NCBI GenBank assembly: GCA_944326825.1
Contig: CALVFL010000009.1
Location: 1-53,970, forward strand
DNA length: 53,970 nucleotides
Reading direction: 5' to 3'
From: an uncultured Erysipelotrichaceae bacterium
GTDB lineage: Bacteria; Bacillota_I; Bacilli_A; Erysipelotrichales; Erysipelotrichaceae
Shown: piece after piece, positions 8,820 to 16,541 of the stretch
Position numbering within the stretch: the stretch's first letter is position 1
Layout: each line of letters starts with the position of its first letter
Translations under genes and position numbers: made by a program
The notes under the pieces: model-generated
The model's database searches: none
What the model saw: only the letters and a program-made list of their open reading frames with translations
What the model was told of the DNA's origin: nothing

Positions 8820-8825
8820 TTAAAG

Positions 8826-9461
8826 ATGAAGAATAAAAATCTTATCCTGGATTTTGCCTGGATCACTCTTTCAGCGGTCTTAACGGCGATCCCTGTGAAT
8901 ATGATGTTCCAGCATTCCGGTCTGGCACCGGGCGGTATTACCGGAATGTGTATCATTTTTTCAAGTATCACTCATATTCCTGTTGATATTATGACTCTAT
9001 GCATCTCGGTACCATTACTAGTGCTGGGGGCATTACTGCTAGGCAAGAGTTTTGGCATCAAGACCTTGTACATCACCTTGATGACACCTTTAGCTATGCG
9101 GCTCATTCCTTCTTTTGCGATCCTTGATTTTCTCAATTCGGTCCATCCGATCTTGGAGCTGTTTGTTGAGGCGATCATAGGCGGTCTATTGGTTGGTACA
9201 GCGATCGGCATCGCTTTAAATCATGATTGTGCAACCGGCGGAACGGATCTTATCGCTTTGCTTATAAATCATTTCTTGAAGATGCTTAAAGTGCCGCATA
9301 TCATCTTCTGTTTAGATGCAACGGTCGTCGTAGCCTCTGGTCTTATCGGCGGCGATGTCATGATTTCGGTATTCTCTTTGTTTTCACTGTATGTGATTAT
9401 GAAAACGATCAGTTTTATTACCGAACACAAACTGACGGCCAATAAAAATGAAGTACAGTAA
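8826..9461 (+). CDS. YitT-family membrane protein, short form
   Basis: Integral membrane protein of the YitT/DUF161 family with about five to six helices and the family motifs HSGLAPGGITG and HDCATGGTDLIA. Typical YitT proteins are about 280 residues and end in a cytoplasmic DUF2179 domain; this one is 211 residues and stops after the last helix, so the domain is absent. ATG at 8826 is chosen because an in-frame TTG at 8805 lies within the upstream terminator hairpin. There is no clear ribosome binding site. Transport function for the family is unproven. Confidence 0.8.
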   Translation: MKNKNLILDFAWITLSAVLTAIPVNMMFQHSGLAPGGITGMCIIFSSITHIPVDIMTLCISVPLLVLGALLLGKSFGIKTLYITLMTPLAMRLIPSFAILDFLNSVHPILELFVEAIIGGLLVGTAIGIALNHDCATGGTDLIALLINHFLKMLKVPHIIFCLDATVVVASGLIGGDVMISVFSLFSLYVIMKTISFITEHKLTANKNEVQ

Positions 9462-9486
9462 AAGTGCAGATCATCTGCACTTTTGT
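9460..9486 (+). terminator. Terminator of yitT-like gene
   Basis: AAAAGTGCAGAT (9460-9471) and ATCTGCACTTTT (9473-9484) make a perfect 12 bp palindrome, able to work in either direction; it begins at the stop codon of the yitT-like gene. Confidence 0.8.
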
Positions 9487-9493
9487 TATGTAT

Positions 9494-9523
9494 AAAAAAA
9501 GAAGATCGTTTTAATCTTCTTTT
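9494..9523 (-). terminator. Terminator of alcohol dehydrogenase gene
   Basis: AAAAGAAGAT and AATCTTCTTTT pair around a short loop and are followed on the minus strand by a run of seven T, just after the dehydrogenase stop. Confidence 0.65.
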
Positions 9524-9527
9524 GCTG

Positions 9528-10643
9528 CTATCTGGCTTCTTTGAGGATGTTTTCCAAAAATTCCCGATCGCCGAAAGGCAAGTGATCAAGCATCGGTGAA
9601 GTGAGCATTTCTTTAAAATCTTCATCGCTGACATTATAGTCGCTCAAGTGTTTATCAAGGTTGATCGTCTTTAAGAAAGCGGTCAGTTTAGCATAAAGAT
9701 CACCTTCACCTTCAAATAAGGCAGCGACTTTGTCCATCTTTTCTTTATTGTCTGCATAGGCATGTTTGACAAATGGTCCAAATACCATCGCTAAAGCTTC
9801 GCCATGCGTGATGTGAGTAATGCCCCCGATCAGCTCTGATAAAGGGTGAGGGGCATTGGCACCAGAATTAGCTAAAGCTCGGCCGGCCAAAGTATCGGCC
9901 ATCGATAATTTTTCCCGATAAGTGATATTTTGCGGATCTTTTAATGCCAAAGGCAGATAATCGATAACTAATTTCATAGCCGCTAAAGAATCATTCTCGC
10001 TGTATAAAGAAGCCCTCTTGCTGATGTAGCTTTCAAAGGCATGGGTAAAGGCGTCAAAACCGGTGGCTGCTGTCATTCTTGGCGGCAGGGTAGTAGTGAG
10101 TTTACTGTCTAAGATACATTCTTTAGAGAATAAAGAAGGATGATAGAAAGTGATCTTTTCTTTGCCTCTTGATACAACTGAAGCCTGGGTTACCTGCGAG
10201 CCTGTGCCGGATGTGGTAGGAACGCTGATCAAAGGCAATACAGTATCAGAATATGGAGCATACGCTTCATAAGGTGAATCGTAAGCCAAGATCTCATCCC
10301 AATCGATCTTCTCTTGACCGTTAGTGAAGGCTAAAGCCTTGGCTGTATCGATCGAACTGCCGCCGCCGACAGCGACGATCACATCACACGCTTCTTTTTT
10401 AAGCAGTTCAAAACCGCCTTCGATCATCTTATCGCTGGGATTTGGTTCAACTTTGTCAAAGTGAACGACTTTTATCCCTTCGTCACTTAAGATCTTCTTG
10501 ACCCTTTCATAAAGCGGTCTTAGGGGTTCGTCTGGCGTTGTTACCAGCAAAGCCTTCTTACCGTATTTAGCTGTGATCTTGCCAAGTTCCCTCAAGCGTC
10601 CGCTGCCAAAATGGATCCTGGTAGGCTGATAATAATCAAACAT
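9528..10643 (-). CDS. Iron-containing alcohol dehydrogenase
   Basis: 371-residue cytoplasmic NAD(P)-dependent Fe-ADH family enzyme, reducing aldehydes or oxidising alcohols. The N-terminal Rossmann-like part has the VGGGSSIDTAK nucleotide-binding motif. The metal site is visible: Asp in CILDSKL, His in DAFTHAFESY, and histidines in APHPLSELIGGITHITHG. The sequence is close to the butanol dehydrogenase-type subgroup. ATG at 10643, eight bases behind a GGAGG, is preferred to an upstream in-frame start. It is monocistronic and divergent from the TalC-like aldolase, so it may have a role in redox balancing during sugar fermentation. Confidence 0.85.
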   Translation of the reverse strand: MFDYYQPTRIHFGSGRLRELGKITAKYGKKALLVTTPDEPLRPLYERVKKILSDEGIKVVHFDKVEPNPSDKMIEGGFELLKKEACDVIVAVGGGSSIDTAKALAFTNGQEKIDWDEILAYDSPYEAYAPYSDTVLPLISVPTTSGTGSQVTQASVVSRGKEKITFYHPSLFSKECILDSKLTTTLPPRMTAATGFDAFTHAFESYISKRASLYSENDSLAAMKLVIDYLPLALKDPQNITYREKLSMADTLAGRALANSGANAPHPLSELIGGITHITHGEALAMVFGPFVKHAYADNKEKMDKVAALFEGEGDLYAKLTAFLKTINLDKHLSDYNVSDEDFKEMLTSPMLDHLPFGDREFLENILKEAR

Positions 10644-10763
10644 TTTATGTACCTCCGTCTTTAATTTGAGTATATGCAATATGTTTGAGATTGCCTAGTT
10701 TTTTAAGATGAAAAGTAGTAACTAATGAAACGGCAATTTTTATACAATATATCTTGCAGGAAA

Positions 10764-10821
10764 GATGTGGTACTATTTATCCACATCCGTCAGTTTATAA
10801 TCATTAAAGAACAGTTATAAT
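10764..10821 (+). promoter_or_regulatory. Inverted repeat and -10 box upstream of TalC-like gene
   Basis: GATGTGG (10764-10770) and CCACATC (10781-10787) form a perfect inverted repeat with a ten-base spacer, followed by TATAAT at 10816-10821 with a weak -35. The repeat has no T-run, so an operator is more likely than a terminator. Confidence 0.45.
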
Positions 10822-10841
10822 AGAGTTGTGAGGTATTAAAA

Positions 10842-11492
10842 ATGAAATATATTATTGACAGTGCCAATTATCAAGAGATCGATGAAGTATTGAAAATGGG
10901 GATCAGGGGCGTTACGGCCAACGCTTCGATGTATTTGAAAAATAATGTGGATTTTTATGAGTTCATTAAAAAATATACGAATGAAGATCTGGAATTTTTG
11001 AGCGGGGAAGTGATGAGCGAGAGTTTAGAAGGAATGATTGAAGAAACCGAACGCTTGATCGCTCTAAACAACGACATCGTCATCAAGATCAATTTTTCTA
11101 AAGAGGGTCTTGAATTATGCCGTCTTTTACACAAAAGAGGCATCAAGACAGCTGTGACTCTAATATTTAATGTCAATCAGGCAATAGCGGCCATAAATGC
11201 CGGAGCTGATTATCTCTTTCCTTTCATCGGCAGAAATGATGAGATCGGCGCTGACGGTCTTTCCATCATCAAAGCCATTCAGGACATTATCACTTTAAAA
11301 GGTTATAAGACTAAAGTTGTAGCTGCTTCGATCAAAAATCTGAATCAGCTGGCCAAGATCGCTCTGTATGGCATTGATTATGCTGCTGTGCCATATAATC
11401 TTTATATGCGCTCTTTAGATCATGAACTCACGGTATCAGGCGCCAAACAGTTTATTGAAGATTTTAAAAAAGTTAAGAAAGAGTATAAATAA
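10842..11492 (+). CDS. TalC/fructose-6-phosphate aldolase-like protein
   Basis: 216-residue class I aldolase of the small transaldolase family. The Schiff-base lysine is Lys82 in IVIKIN, Asp6 is in IDSANY, and the C-terminal half has the NAGADYLFPFIGRNDEIGADG signature. Two family motifs are altered: the TTNPS loop reads TANAS (residues 25-29) and KIP at the active lysine reads KIN. It is therefore a divergent member whose substrate may differ from fructose-6-phosphate or transaldolase substrates. A GAGG ribosome binding site precedes the ATG. Monocistronic, divergent from the alcohol dehydrogenase. Confidence 0.8.
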   Translation: MKYIIDSANYQEIDEVLKMGIRGVTANASMYLKNNVDFYEFIKKYTNEDLEFLSGEVMSESLEGMIEETERLIALNNDIVIKINFSKEGLELCRLLHKRGIKTAVTLIFNVNQAIAAINAGADYLFPFIGRNDEIGADGLSIIKAIQDIITLKGYKTKVVAASIKNLNQLAKIALYGIDYAAVPYNLYMRSLDHELTVSGAKQFIEDFKKVKKEYK

Positions 11493-11494
11493 AG

Positions 11495-11545
11495 AAGCTG
11501 TGTTTAAAACTCTGATCTATGATCAAAAGCTCACACAGCTTTTTA
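11495..11545 (+). terminator. Terminator between TalC-like gene and XRE gene
   Basis: AAGCTGTGT (11495-11503) and ACACAGCTT (11533-11541) followed by T-run; a second inner palindrome sits in the loop. It may stop transcription from both sides. Confidence 0.65.
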
Positions 11546-11551
11546 TATGCA

Positions 11552-12187
11552 TCAGTCAATCAAATCTAAAGCATTGCATTTTAGCGCATTAGATAGTTGT
11601 CTTAAAATATTTATCTGAGATTTATTGATATCTTTACTTTTACTTTCATAAGCACGGATAGTATTTACAGAAACATTGGATAGTTTAGACAATTCTGTCT
11701 GAGATAATTTGCATAATAGCCGTATTCGTTTTAGATTGCTTATGCCTTTTTTAAGATAGTTATCAAAAACCTCGTAACTTTTATAAATGTCTGCCTCATG
11801 CAAAGGATCATAAAGCTTTATTAGATTATCGTATGGAATGTTATCGATGATATTTTTAAAACTTTTCCCCGAATACCATTGATAATGTGTTATTACCCAA
11901 CCGACCCAATATTCTTTAGTTCTGGTATAAACTTTTATATCTTTAGGCAGATATTTTTTATCAGAAACAATATCCATAACATCTAAAAACAAGTCTAATC
12001 CGCTCTTGCCGGCCAGATAATTAACATCCCCCTCTTCTATCCTTTCAGATATTTTAGACTGTATAAAAAGACCGATAAATTCATCTCCTTTTAAGTTATA
12101 TTCATGTACAGCATAGTGCAGCATATACCCGACAGAATGCGATATTTTATTCAGATATGATTGATCGTAGGCGTTGATCATCTGCAC
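11552..12187 (-). CDS. XRE-type antitoxin-like regulator
   Basis: 211 residues. The C-terminal 65 residues are an XRE helix-turn-helix (LCKLSQTELSKLSNVSVNTIRAYE). The N-terminal part includes a DUF3791-like segment (FIGLFIQSKISERIEEGDV, then YLAGKSGLDLF) and a EYWVGWVITHYQWYSGKSF motif that I recall from proteins encoded beside DUF3990 genes. It overlaps the end of the upstream toxin-like gene by 41 bases, so the two are translationally linked. Likely role: neutralise the toxin-like partner and repress the operon by binding the twin palindromes at 12868-12916. This role is inference. AT-rich, with background-level GATC, unlike the surrounding genes. Confidence 0.7.
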   Translation of the reverse strand: MQMINAYDQSYLNKISHSVGYMLHYAVHEYNLKGDEFIGLFIQSKISERIEEGDVNYLAGKSGLDLFLDVMDIVSDKKYLPKDIKVYTRTKEYWVGWVITHYQWYSGKSFKNIIDNIPYDNLIKLYDPLHEADIYKSYEVFDNYLKKGISNLKRIRLLCKLSQTELSKLSNVSVNTIRAYESKSKDINKSQINILRQLSNALKCNALDLID

Positions 12188-12848
12188 TCATCTCCTCTCT
12201 GAGAATGTCAAGAATATAAATATCATTTTTAAATTGTTTAAGATTATGCTTTTCTTGCAAATATGTGTTGCGTGCGTTCAAGTCCCTTTTATTTCTTTTA
12301 TAATAATACTCCTCATATTTGACTTCTTTTGAGTCTATGAATTTGATTTTAGAAAAGGACTTTTCAGATATCAACACAACTTGTTCTCCTAACTTTCCAA
12401 GCTGCATAGCCTTATTTAAATCTCTTAAAGATATAAGATTATTTATAAAATCTTCTGCAAAAGAAAAATATGAATCATCTGCCCGATATCCGATGACAAT
12501 ATCAATGTTGTCAGTTACGGGAAGAAAATTAGCGATTATATAGTTTCTTGCACTATTAGCTAATGGTGATGATATATCAAAGGTTCGATTTTTTAATAAA
12601 AGGGCAAGCCAGTTTAAAATATTAAATTCTCCTCTTGTCAAATATAAAATGTTTAAATCACTTAAATCTAATATATACTTATTTACGATCCCGTTTTCTT
12701 TAGTTGGACATGACCATTCTTTTGCCAATTCGATGTTCTCTGTACAATAAAACCCTTTCCCATAATCATTTTTTTCTTTGCCAAGTCCAAAAGTTGGATT
12801 AGTGATTATGTGATTAGATCCATGGTATAGAATTAAACTTCTTTTCAT
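12147..12848 (-). CDS. DUF3990-type ADP-ribosyltransferase-like toxin
   Basis: 233 residues. The start LYHGSNHII (His9), the segment NDYGKGFYCTENIELAKEW (Tyr29, Tyr34), the hallmark IGYRADDSYFSFA at about 119-131 and LGEQVVL (Glu155-Gln156) match the DUF3990 family. The His...Tyr...Glu order looks like the H-Y-E triad of ADP-ribosyltransferases, so NAD-dependent modification of a target is plausible but not shown. It is the first gene of a two-gene operon with an overlapping XRE-type gene. The ribosome binding site is weak (GAGAGTG). Low GC and low GATC compared with neighbours indicate acquisition. Confidence 0.7.
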   Translation of the reverse strand: MKRSLILYHGSNHIITNPTFGLGKEKNDYGKGFYCTENIELAKEWSCPTKENGIVNKYILDLSDLNILYLTRGEFNILNWLALLLKNRTFDISSPLANSARNYIIANFLPVTDNIDIVIGYRADDSYFSFAEDFINNLISLRDLNKAMQLGKLGEQVVLISEKSFSKIKFIDSKEVKYEEYYYKRNKRDLNARNTYLQEKHNLKQFKNDIYILDILREEMSADDQRLRSIISE

Positions 12849-12867
12849 AACACTCTCTTTCTTTTTT

Positions 12868-12916
12868 ATAATACCTTAGTACTATATTTAATCATATTAT
12901 AATACTAAAGTATTAT
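12868..12916 (-). promoter_or_regulatory. Twin palindromic operators of the toxin/XRE pair
   Basis: ATAATACTAAAGTATTAT (12899-12916) is a perfect palindrome with 8 bp arms and AA in the middle. A second copy, ATAATACCTTAGTACTAT (12868-12885), matches it at 14 of 18 positions. Their starts are 31 bp apart, about three helical turns, so two regulator dimers would sit on the same face of DNA, just upstream of the start at 12848. TATTAT in the nearer copy could be the -10 box. Confidence 0.65.
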
Positions 12917-12935
12917 ATTTAAAATACTCAAATTT

Positions 12936-12978
12936 AAAAAGGCTGTGCAGAATCTTGAATGAGTTGTACAGCTTTTTA
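12936..12978 (-). terminator. Terminator of AIM24-family gene
   Basis: AAAAAGGCTGTGCA and TGTACAGCTTTTT pair around a short loop, giving a T-run on the minus strand 18 bases after the stop at 12996. Confidence 0.65.
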
Positions 12979-12995
12979 ATATTATCAGCGTTAAT

Positions 12996-13697
12996 TTAGT
13001 TTGAACTTTGAGCAGGGATGAACACTCTTACAGCATCGGCCAAAGAATGAAGATTGCGGGTCTGGATCAATACTTTGCCATTACCGTGGAAATTATTGAC
13101 GATGCCCTCGCCGGTCGTGAAACCAAAAGTTCCGGAAGCGATCGCTAATTCATAATCTAAATCAGCGTCCCAGGCTACCACATGTTCGTTATCGACAGTT
13201 AAAGGACGATCATCTCTTACTTCTAATTCAAGCAGATCGCCAAAAGCCGATACCAATACTTCTCCCGTGCCTTCAGTTTCCATAACGAATAGACCGCCGG
13301 TCCCGCCAAAGATCGCCTTGCCGAGTTCCTGTTTTTTCATGACATAATCAACATCATTGTCGCAAGCTAAAAAAGCAGCTGTATTTAGGCGGTACTGCCT
13401 ATTGCCGCTGACCTGTAAAGAAACTATCTTGCCAGGGATCGCTGGAGCGATGCCGATAAAAGAACCATCTTCTTTGCCGGTCGCTTCCGTAATAAACATG
13501 CTTTCACCGCTTGTCAAAGAGCGCCCGATGGCCCCGATCAGACCGCCTAAACCGCTCTTTTTAGAATTTAGTTTTCCTTCGAGCTCAACATTTGAAGAGT
13601 AAGCCATCGCTCCTCTTTCCACTTTGATCTTTTCATCCCGATCTAAAAGGACTTCCACAAGCGGACAATCCGAATCGCCTAACATTTTATAATTCAT
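12996..13697 (-). CDS. AIM24/TIGR00266-family protein
   Basis: 233-residue beta-rich protein of the AIM24 (TIGR00266) family. Visible family traits are the start MNYKMLGDSDCPLVEVLL, the motif ERGAMAYSS, the Gly-rich turn GLIGAIGRSLTSGESMFITEATG, repeated beta-strand units and the late GEGIVNNFHGNGKVLIQTR. The fold is a triplicated double-psi-like beta structure in known members; biochemical function in bacteria is unknown. No signal peptide or membrane segment, so cytoplasmic. GGAGGTATGAC precedes ATG at 13697. Single-gene unit with its own terminator. Confidence 0.8.
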   Translation of the reverse strand: MNYKMLGDSDCPLVEVLLDRDEKIKVERGAMAYSSNVELEGKLNSKKSGLGGLIGAIGRSLTSGESMFITEATGKEDGSFIGIAPAIPGKIVSLQVSGNRQYRLNTAAFLACDNDVDYVMKKQELGKAIFGGTGGLFVMETEGTGEVLVSAFGDLLELEVRDDRPLTVDNEHVVAWDADLDYELAIASGTFGFTTGEGIVNNFHGNGKVLIQTRNLHSLADAVRVFIPAQSSN

Positions 13698-13747
13698 AAA
13701 GTCATACCTCCACGGACATTATAACAGATATGTTTGTTTTAGATTTT

Positions 13748-13778
13748 ATAAAATAAAAATCGATCCTTAGGATCGATA
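13748..13778 (-). terminator. Terminator after tRNA-Thr
   Basis: ATCGATCCT and AGGATCGAT form a strong stem followed on the minus strand by TTTTTATTTT. It closes the operon thioredoxin-like/nucleotidyltransferase/maf/tRNA-Thr. Confidence 0.75.
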
Positions 13779-13790
13779 ATGTCTTATAAA

Positions 13791-13864
13791 TGGTGCCGGT
13801 ACCCAGAATTGAACTGAGAGCTAATCCTTACCATGGATTTGTGTTGCCATTATACCATACCGGC
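13791..13864 (-). tRNA. tRNA-Thr (anticodon GGT)
   Basis: Reading the minus strand: acceptor GCCGGTA pairs with TACCGGC, discriminator A and encoded CCA. Anticodon stem AATCC/GGATT encloses ATGGTAA, so anticodon GGT. T-arm CTCAG-TTCAATT-CTGGG. The D-stem has a mismatch (A opposite C), the variable loop is only four bases, and total length is 74, so the molecule is atypical but should fold. It lies ten bases after the maf stop and shares its terminator. A second, canonical tRNA-Thr (TGT) is at 52801. Confidence 0.75.
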
Positions 13865-13873
13865 ATAAGTACC

Positions 13874-14431
13874 TTAAAGGTACTTTACTATTCTATGATA
13901 AACTTCGCCAATAGGCAAGCCCATAATTGCATAATAATCACCAATGATGCCTTTGATGTATTTGGCGCCTAAGCCTTGAATGGCATAAGCTCCGGCTTTA
14001 TCTAACGGCTCTTCGCTTTTGACATATTCATCGATCTCTTCATCGCTCATTTCATAAAACTGAACGATGGAGCGGCTTGAGAAGGTTTCAGAACCTTGAG
14101 CAGTGATGATCGATACAGCGGTGATCACTTCATGCGAGCGGCCGCTTATCATCTTTAACATCGCTTTAGCCTTTTCTTTAGTGAGCGGTTTGCCTAAGAT
14201 CTTTTCATCAAGCGTAACGATGGTATCAGAACCGATGACGATGGCATCCTTGTGATCTTTAAAGACGGCTAAGGCTTTTCTGAACGAAAGATTTTCGATC
14301 TCTTCTCTTAGCGGTTTATTTTGATCGATAGATTCATCGGCATTGGAGGCCATTACTTCAAAAGGCAGTCCTAAAGATTCCATCAGCTCTTTGCGGCGGG
14401 GCGAAGTGCTGGCTAAGATGATCTTTCTCAT
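13874..14431 (-). CDS. maf: Maf-family nucleotide pyrophosphatase
   Basis: 185-residue cytoplasmic Maf/YhdE house-cleaning enzyme hydrolysing non-canonical or excess NTPs. The signature start IILASTSPRRKELMESLGLPF is clear, with SDTIV, LGKP and the late DKAGAYAIQG motif. ATG at 14431 overlaps the TGA of the upstream gene in ATGA, indicating translational coupling; a start four codons upstream would lie inside that gene. Third gene of a four-member transcription unit that ends in tRNA-Thr. Confidence 0.9.
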   Translation of the reverse strand: MRKIILASTSPRRKELMESLGLPFEVMASNADESIDQNKPLREEIENLSFRKALAVFKDHKDAIVIGSDTIVTLDEKILGKPLTKEKAKAMLKMISGRSHEVITAVSIITAQGSETFSSRSIVQFYEMSDEEIDEYVKSEEPLDKAGAYAIQGLGAKYIKGIIGDYYAIMGLPIGEVYHRIVKYL

Positions 14432-15339
14432 TCTTTCTCCCAAAGCTTGGAAGGATAGATGCCTTTTTCTTTATAAGCAGCGATCTTGGCTACGACGATC
14501 GGTTTATCTTCCTTGTAAGTTACGCCAAACCAGTTGTCTTTAGAAGTCAGTACTTTTACTTTGCATTGACCGCTTTTAACCAGAGTACCGACATCATTTG
14601 GCAATAAGGCTTCATATTTCAAAGGATTGTTTTTGACTCCCTCAGGGAATTCTTTTATAAATAATTCATTCAATGAAGCGAAGATGCTTGGTTTAAAGCC
14701 CCAGAAGTTCATTGATACGGTAACGTTTGGATCGCAGCTGATCCATTGGCCATCTTCCATATAAGCAGCTTTATCGCCGTCTTTTTTGATCTGCATCACT
14801 TCTTTGATGTTGCTTAGATAACCGTCTTTGTTTTCACAAAAGCCTCTGGTAACTGTACCGTTATCTGAAAGGGTGTTATAAAGACGATAGCCGCACATGC
14901 AGTATTCTTTATCATCAGTCGATTCATTAAAGAAAGCCATTACTTTTTCAAAAGCGTTGCGGCCGTAGAAATCATCGGCATTGCAGATCACAAAAGGATC
15001 TTCTTTAACAATATTGCGGCACGCCAGCAAGGCATGAGTAGTACCCCATGGCTTTTCTCTTCCTTCAGGTACGCTTAAGCCTTCAGGAATGTCGTTTAGA
15101 TCCTGATAAGCATATTCCACTTCTACAAAAGGACGGACATGTTTGATCAGATTTTCTTCAAAGAGTTCTTCATGTTCCTTGCGGATGATGAGAACGATCT
15201 TTTTAAAACCGGTCTTGATGGCATCATACATGGTAAAATCGATGATCGCTTCACCACCAGAGCCGACTTTATCGATCTGTTTCAATCCACCGTATCTTGA
15301 ACCCATTCCGGCAGCTAAAATAACTAATGTAGGTTTCAT
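14428..15339 (-). CDS. NDP-sugar-type nucleotidyltransferase
   Basis: 303 residues of the nucleotidyltransferase (glucose-1-phosphate thymidylyl/uridylyl-like) fold. The N-terminal AAGMGSRYGGLKQ is the NTP-binding loop with the conserved Arg and Lys; ICNADDFYG is the metal-binding aspartate segment. It would couple a sugar phosphate (or choline-phosphate-like substrate) to a nucleotide; the substrate cannot be read from sequence. It overlaps both neighbours by ATGA junctions, upstream with the thioredoxin-like gene and downstream with maf, so all three are tightly coupled. Confidence 0.8.
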   Translation of the reverse strand: MKPTLVILAAGMGSRYGGLKQIDKVGSGGEAIIDFTMYDAIKTGFKKIVLIIRKEHEELFEENLIKHVRPFVEVEYAYQDLNDIPEGLSVPEGREKPWGTTHALLACRNIVKEDPFVICNADDFYGRNAFEKVMAFFNESTDDKEYCMCGYRLYNTLSDNGTVTRGFCENKDGYLSNIKEVMQIKKDGDKAAYMEDGQWISCDPNVTVSMNFWGFKPSIFASLNELFIKEFPEGVKNNPLKYEALLPNDVGTLVKSGQCKVKVLTSKDNWFGVTYKEDKPIVVAKIAAYKEKGIYPSKLWEKE

Positions 15340-15959
15340 TCTTTTCTCTCCTTTAACTTGCAGCTTCCATTTATATCACAGACTTCTTCATCACTGTCAA
15401 TCATTTCTCCTTCAAACATCCGATAATAGATCTCGCTTAGTTCAGCTTCTTCATCCTGATCAAGGATGTCATAGGCATTTTGGCCTTCTTTTAATGTGAC
15501 AGCTCCATAGTGATAGCCTGACAGTCTGCCTTTATCACAAGCGATGACTAGCGGTATCGGCATACCTTTGATCTTTTCATCTAAGGGATGTGGCTTTAAG
15601 ATCGGATCTAAATAAGCATACAGCTCTTTGATGGCTTCATCGCCTTTTTTAGTAAGAGTCACTTTGCCATCAATCAGTTCATAGACCGGTCTTTTTTCAT
15701 CCATATCGACATAATAGACCGGTATTTTAGGATCATCAGCTATCTTCATGATGACCGGCAAGATCATGCGGCACCAGGGGCACCAGTTGGCTCCAAAATA
15801 GATGAGGGCATGCGAGGTATTCATCACTTCGATCGCTTCTTTTAAACTTATTTCTTTGATCTTTACATCTGAAGGGATAATCAGTTCTTGATACTTGAAG
15901 TCAGTGCCTTCTCTTTGGATATTATTCAGTTTTTCATAAGCTTCTTTTATATTACTCAT
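15336..15959 (-). CDS. Thioredoxin-fold protein with CPWC motif
   Basis: 207 residues with a thioredoxin-like core at about 45-140. YFGANWCPWCRMILPVI carries the redox pair Cys60/Cys63, and IPLVIAC supplies the cis-Pro strand. No signal peptide, so it acts in the cytoplasm. Two further cysteines near the end (EEVCDINGSCKLKE) are about ten residues apart. It is the first gene of the operon with the nucleotidyltransferase and maf. ATG at 15959 is eight bases after a TATACT -10 box, with no ribosome binding site, so its mRNA may be leaderless; an upstream in-frame start would lie inside the promoter. Confidence 0.75.
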   Translation of the reverse strand: MSNIKEAYEKLNNIQREGTDFKYQELIIPSDVKIKEISLKEAIEVMNTSHALIYFGANWCPWCRMILPVIMKIADDPKIPVYYVDMDEKRPVYELIDGKVTLTKKGDEAIKELYAYLDPILKPHPLDEKIKGMPIPLVIACDKGRLSGYHYGAVTLKEGQNAYDILDQDEEAELSEIYYRMFEGEMIDSDEEVCDINGSCKLKERKE

Positions 15960-16007
15960 ACACAAAGAGTATAGCATACTTCAATATAAATGGTATAGAA
16001 TAAGTGT
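15960..16007. promoter_or_regulatory. Divergent promoter region for thioredoxin-like and GNAT genes
   Basis: Minus strand: TGCTATACT (extended -10, TATACT at 15973-15968) ends eight bases before ATG 15959. Plus strand: TGGTATAGA (TATAGA at 15994-15999) ends eight bases before ATG 16008. Neither start has a Shine-Dalgarno sequence, so both transcripts probably begin at or within a few bases of the start codon. Confidence 0.55.
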
Positions 16008-16541
16008 ATGGAAGAATTTAAAGCGAAGCGTGCCGATCTAGAGCAGATAATGATGATCGTAAATGATGCCAAGGCCCATTTAAAGGCAAACGGGGTCGAT
16101 CAATGGCAGGATGGCTATCCTGATGAAACAGTCATTTTAGAAGATATTGAAAACGGGGAAGGTTACATCTTAAAAGATGACGAGGGTATCTTTGGCTATT
16201 TTGCGTTAAAAAAGCGTGATGAGAATTATTTAAAGATCATTGGCAAATGGCAAAGCGATCAAAAGTATCTCGCCATCCATCGCAATATGATAAGAAAGGA
16301 TCATCTTCATAAGGGTTATGGCAGAAAGATGTTTGATTTCATCGAAATGATTGCTGTAAAGATGGGTTATCATTATTTGCGTATCGATACCCATAAAGAC
16401 AATAGGGCAATGCTGGCACTGCTTGAAAGATGTGGTTATCGCTATGCCGGCGTGATCACTTTAAATAGAAGCAAGGAAAGCCGCAATGCCTATGACAAGA
16501 TATTAGAAAGGGAAGATCTATGGAAACAAGAGCAGAATTAA
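16008..16541 (+). CDS. GNAT-family N-acetyltransferase
   Basis: 177-residue acetyl-CoA-dependent acetyltransferase. The acetyl-CoA loop is visible as RNMIRKDHLHKGYGRKMFDFI (pattern Q/R-x-x-G-x-G/A), followed by RIDTHKDNRAMLALLERCGY, the usual strand 5/helix 4 region of the GNAT fold. Substrate unknown. Its start lies directly after a -10 box with no ribosome binding site. The last 22 bases overlap the following DUF975 gene, so the pair forms an operon. Confidence 0.85.
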   Translation: MEEFKAKRADLEQIMMIVNDAKAHLKANGVDQWQDGYPDETVILEDIENGEGYILKDDEGIFGYFALKKRDENYLKIIGKWQSDQKYLAIHRNMIRKDHLHKGYGRKMFDFIEMIAVKMGYHYLRIDTHKDNRAMLALLERCGYRYAGVITLNRSKESRNAYDKILEREDLWKQEQN

